Positions 62,332 to 64,000 of a stretch of DNA of 64,000 bases are shown here, in pieces. The position numbers and the translations under genes are program-made. The stretch is from Halomonas binhaiensis (lineage in GTDB: Bacteria; Pseudomonadota; Gammaproteobacteria; Pseudomonadales; Halomonadaceae), in NCBI RefSeq assembly GCF_008329985.2, contig NZ_CP038437.2, positions 2,852,001-2,916,000 on the forward strand, written 5' to 3'. How positions within the stretch are numbered: the first letter of the stretch is position 1; each line of letters opens with the position of its first letter. The notes beneath the pieces are model-generated. The model saw nothing but the letters and a program-made list of their open reading frames with translations, searched no databases and was not told where the DNA came from.

Positions 62332-63603
62332 ATGGCATTATTACTCTTCGGATCATTGATCGTCTTTTTCATCATTGGCGTCCCTATCGCCTTTTCTCTT
62401 GGCCTCGCTTCTGCCATCACTGTCTGGCAGGGTGACTTGATGCCCATGCTGATCATTGCTCAGCAGTTCATTGCTTCCGTCAACTCCTTTCCCTTGATGG
62501 CTATTCCATTCTTCATTCTTGCCGGATATCTCATGCAGAGTGGGGGCATTTCCAAACGCCTGGTCGATTTTTCCAATACCCTCGTGGGCAGCATGACCGG
62601 GGGACTGGCGATGGTGGCCATTCTCACCTCGTTGTTCTTTGCCGCCATATCCGGCTCTGGAGCAGCCACCACTGCAGCGATTGGCTCCATTCTTATTCCT
62701 GCCATGGTGGCAAAAGGCTATGCCAGCGACTATGCCGCTTCCAATCAGGCTGCCTCCGGGGCTTTGGGTGTCATTATTCCCCCAAGCATTCCATTGATTC
62801 TTTATGCCATCGCTGCAGATGTTTCAGTAGGAGACATGTTTGTCGCTGGCGTATTACCGGGCCTGATGCTCACCTTCAGCCTGATCGTCTATGCCTATTT
62901 CTATGCCAGACGCAAGCACCATGGAGGAGAAGAAAAGAGTTCCTGGCACGACATCTATCAGGCTGGACGCAAGGCACTGTTGGCCATTTTCATGCCCATC
63001 ATCATTCTTGGCGGCATCTATGGTGGCTTTTTCACACCAACAGAAGCTGCAGTGGTCGCGGTGGTCTACTCCTTCATCATTGGCACGCTGGTCTACCGGG
63101 AAATCCACTTCCGAGAGCTACCGAAGATCTTTCAGGAAGCTGCCGTCATGACGGCTGTGGTATTGATCATCATTGGCGCCGCAGGAGTGTATGGAAGAAT
63201 CCTCCAAAGCCTGCGTGTCCCTACCATGATCTCGGAGTTTGTCATAGGCACCATTGACAGCCCCTTGCTCTTCATTCTGCTTGTCAATCTTCTGCTTCTG
63301 ATTGCAGGAATGTTCATTGAAGCCGCTGCAGCCATTCTGATCCTGGTGCCTATCCTGCTCCCCATCGCCATCAACTTTGGATTCGACCCGATTCACCTTG
63401 GTGTCGTCATGGTCGTCAACCTGGCCATGGGCATGTTCACCCCGCCGGTAGGACTGAACCTGTTTGTGGCTTCCCAGATATCCCAGGTCAGCGTGACACG
63501 CCTTTCCTATGCCATCGCCCCCTTTGTTGCCATTGTGCTGGTCAACCTTCTGATCATCAGCATGGTTCCGTCCCTGTCGACCTGGCTGCCCTCGCTGCGA
63601 TGA
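62332..63603 (+). CDS. dctM: TRAP transporter large permease (DctM)
   Basis: The 423-residue protein has about twelve helices and DctM hallmarks: FPLMAIPFFILAGYLMQSGG, AAISGSGAATTAAIGSILIP, SGALGVIIPPSIPLILYA, GGFFTPTEAAVVAVVYSF and FTPPVGLNLFVASQIS. It forms the sodium-driven channel. It starts two bases after the dctQ stop codon. Confidence 0.95.
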   Translation: MALLLFGSLIVFFIIGVPIAFSLGLASAITVWQGDLMPMLIIAQQFIASVNSFPLMAIPFFILAGYLMQSGGISKRLVDFSNTLVGSMTGGLAMVAILTSLFFAAISGSGAATTAAIGSILIPAMVAKGYASDYAASNQAASGALGVIIPPSIPLILYAIAADVSVGDMFVAGVLPGLMLTFSLIVYAYFYARRKHHGGEEKSSWHDIYQAGRKALLAIFMPIIILGGIYGGFFTPTEAAVVAVVYSFIIGTLVYREIHFRELPKIFQEAAVMTAVVLIIIGAAGVYGRILQSLRVPTMISEFVIGTIDSPLLFILLVNLLLLIAGMFIEAAAAILILVPILLPIAINFGFDPIHLGVVMVVNLAMGMFTPPVGLNLFVASQISQVSVTRLSYAIAPFVAIVLVNLLIISMVPSLSTWLPSLR

Positions 63604-63611
63604 AACGCTGT

Positions 63612-63650
63612 CGGTCTTAAGAACCGGTCTTGAGAGCCGGTCTTGAGAAA
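63612..63650. repeat. Tandem repeat, 3 x 13 bp, after dctM
   Basis: CGGTCTTAAGAAC, CGGTCTTGAGAGC and CGGTCTTGAGAAA lie head to tail just after the dctM stop codon and before the SDR gene. The units do not form a hairpin with each other. Confidence 0.9.
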
Positions 63651-63700
63651 AAAGGAATTTCACTCATGCCCCGCCCCATTCAATGCAAAAGGATACACCT

Positions 63701-64000
63701 ATGACCGTTGTCGAAAGCCTTGTTCCTCAACCTGGATTACGTGTTCTGGTCACCGCTGGAGCCAATGGCATCGGGTTTGAAATCGCCCGGGCCTTCCATG
63801 AGTCCGGCGCCCATGTTCATGTCTGCGATCTGGATGAGGCTGCCATTGCGGCATTACCCGACGGTATTGCTGCAACGCATGCCGATGTCAGTGATGAATC
63901 TCATGTCACACGGTTGTTCGATGACCTGTCTTACCTCGGCGGGCTCGATGTCGTCGTCAATAATGCGGGTATCGCCGGCCCCACCGGGGGCATCGATGAA
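63701..64000 (+). CDS. Short-chain dehydrogenase/reductase (partial, cut by the window edge)
   Basis: The first 100 codons show an SDR Rossmann fold: the cofactor loop RVLVTAGANGIGFEIARAFH (TGxxxGIG type, with TAG in place of TGG), the acidic residue of VHVCDLDEAA that favours NAD, and VVVNNAGIAGPTG. AAAGGA precedes the ATG. It follows the TRAP operon by about 100 bases and may oxidise the imported solute. The active-site YxxxK is beyond the window. Confidence 0.9.
   Translation, partial: MTVVESLVPQPGLRVLVTAGANGIGFEIARAFHESGAHVHVCDLDEAAIAALPDGIAATHADVSDESHVTRLFDDLSYLGGLDVVVNNAGIAGPTGGIDE

Overview
The window looks like a chromosomal segment of a GC-rich, salt-adapted gammaproteobacterium, most likely of the Halomonadaceae (Halomonas or a close relative). 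Supporting signs are the betIBA glycine-betaine operon, FadE of the long gammaproteobacterial type, a TRAP transporter, tRNAs with encoded CCA ends, an NAD-linked FdsGBACD formate dehydrogenase, and the codon use of the main genes. No rRNA, CRISPR array, prophage or intact insertion sequence is visible.

Layout. 1-5.45 kb: an AT-rich, foreign-looking island (about 1,040-5,290). It holds a divergent LysR regulator and a tightly packed operon for an EctA-like acetyltransferase, an EctC-like cupin, a DMT exporter and a PaaK-like acyl-adenylate ligase. The island lies between two broken genes: a LuxR-type regulator with an internal TGA and no DNA-binding domain, and a truncated isochorismatase-like hydrolase. 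It is my main candidate for an undescribed system: ectoine-type chemistry without EctB, joined to a carboxylate-activating enzyme. 5.9-7.9 kb: a secreted metallo-beta-lactamase-fold protein and a divergent GlxA/AraC regulator. 8.3-13.6 kb: a nickel/peptide/opine-type ABC importer operon with a fused permease, an internally deleted MFS gene and a near-perfect Zur box, so probably zinc- or zincophore-linked. 13.9-14.5 kb: three tRNA-Asn genes and one tRNA-Met. 14.7-18.6 kb: betIBA. 19-23.2 kb: mtnK, then a DoxX-like/ArsS/sodium-symporter operon. 23.5-26 kb: fadE. 26-33.2 kb: two aminotransferases, an SLC13-type transporter, a carboxymuconolactone-decarboxylase-like protein, an RpiR regulator and a LysE exporter. 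33.3-36.7 kb: quinone oxidoreductase, azurin, an unknown protein and a glycerophosphodiesterase.

36.7-49.9 kb is a two-operon vitamin B12 region. A cobalamin riboswitch leads btuB-btuF-btuC-btuD-cobO-cobQ; upstream of it lies cobT-cbiB-cobD-cobU-cobS-cobC plus a divergent CobU-like gene. Together these cover corrinoid uptake, adenosylation, side-chain attachment and lower-ligand assembly; no ring-building genes are present here. 50-53 kb: a PA0069-type radical SAM protein behind a LexA-like box, and a DUF1326/DUF2182 pair. 52.9-60.3 kb: the formate dehydrogenase operon fdsG-fdsB-fdsA-fdhD-fdsD with its divergent regulator. 60.6-64 kb: a DctP-DctQ-DctM TRAP transporter followed by an SDR dehydrogenase cut by the window edge.

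A recurring oddity is short direct tandem duplications (13-21 bp units) at ten loci, four of them in frame inside or at the ends of proteins (SLC13 transporter, BtuF, CobC, CobT). All calls come from reading the sequence by eye; no database search was run, and starts were chosen by ribosome-binding sites and family N-termini.
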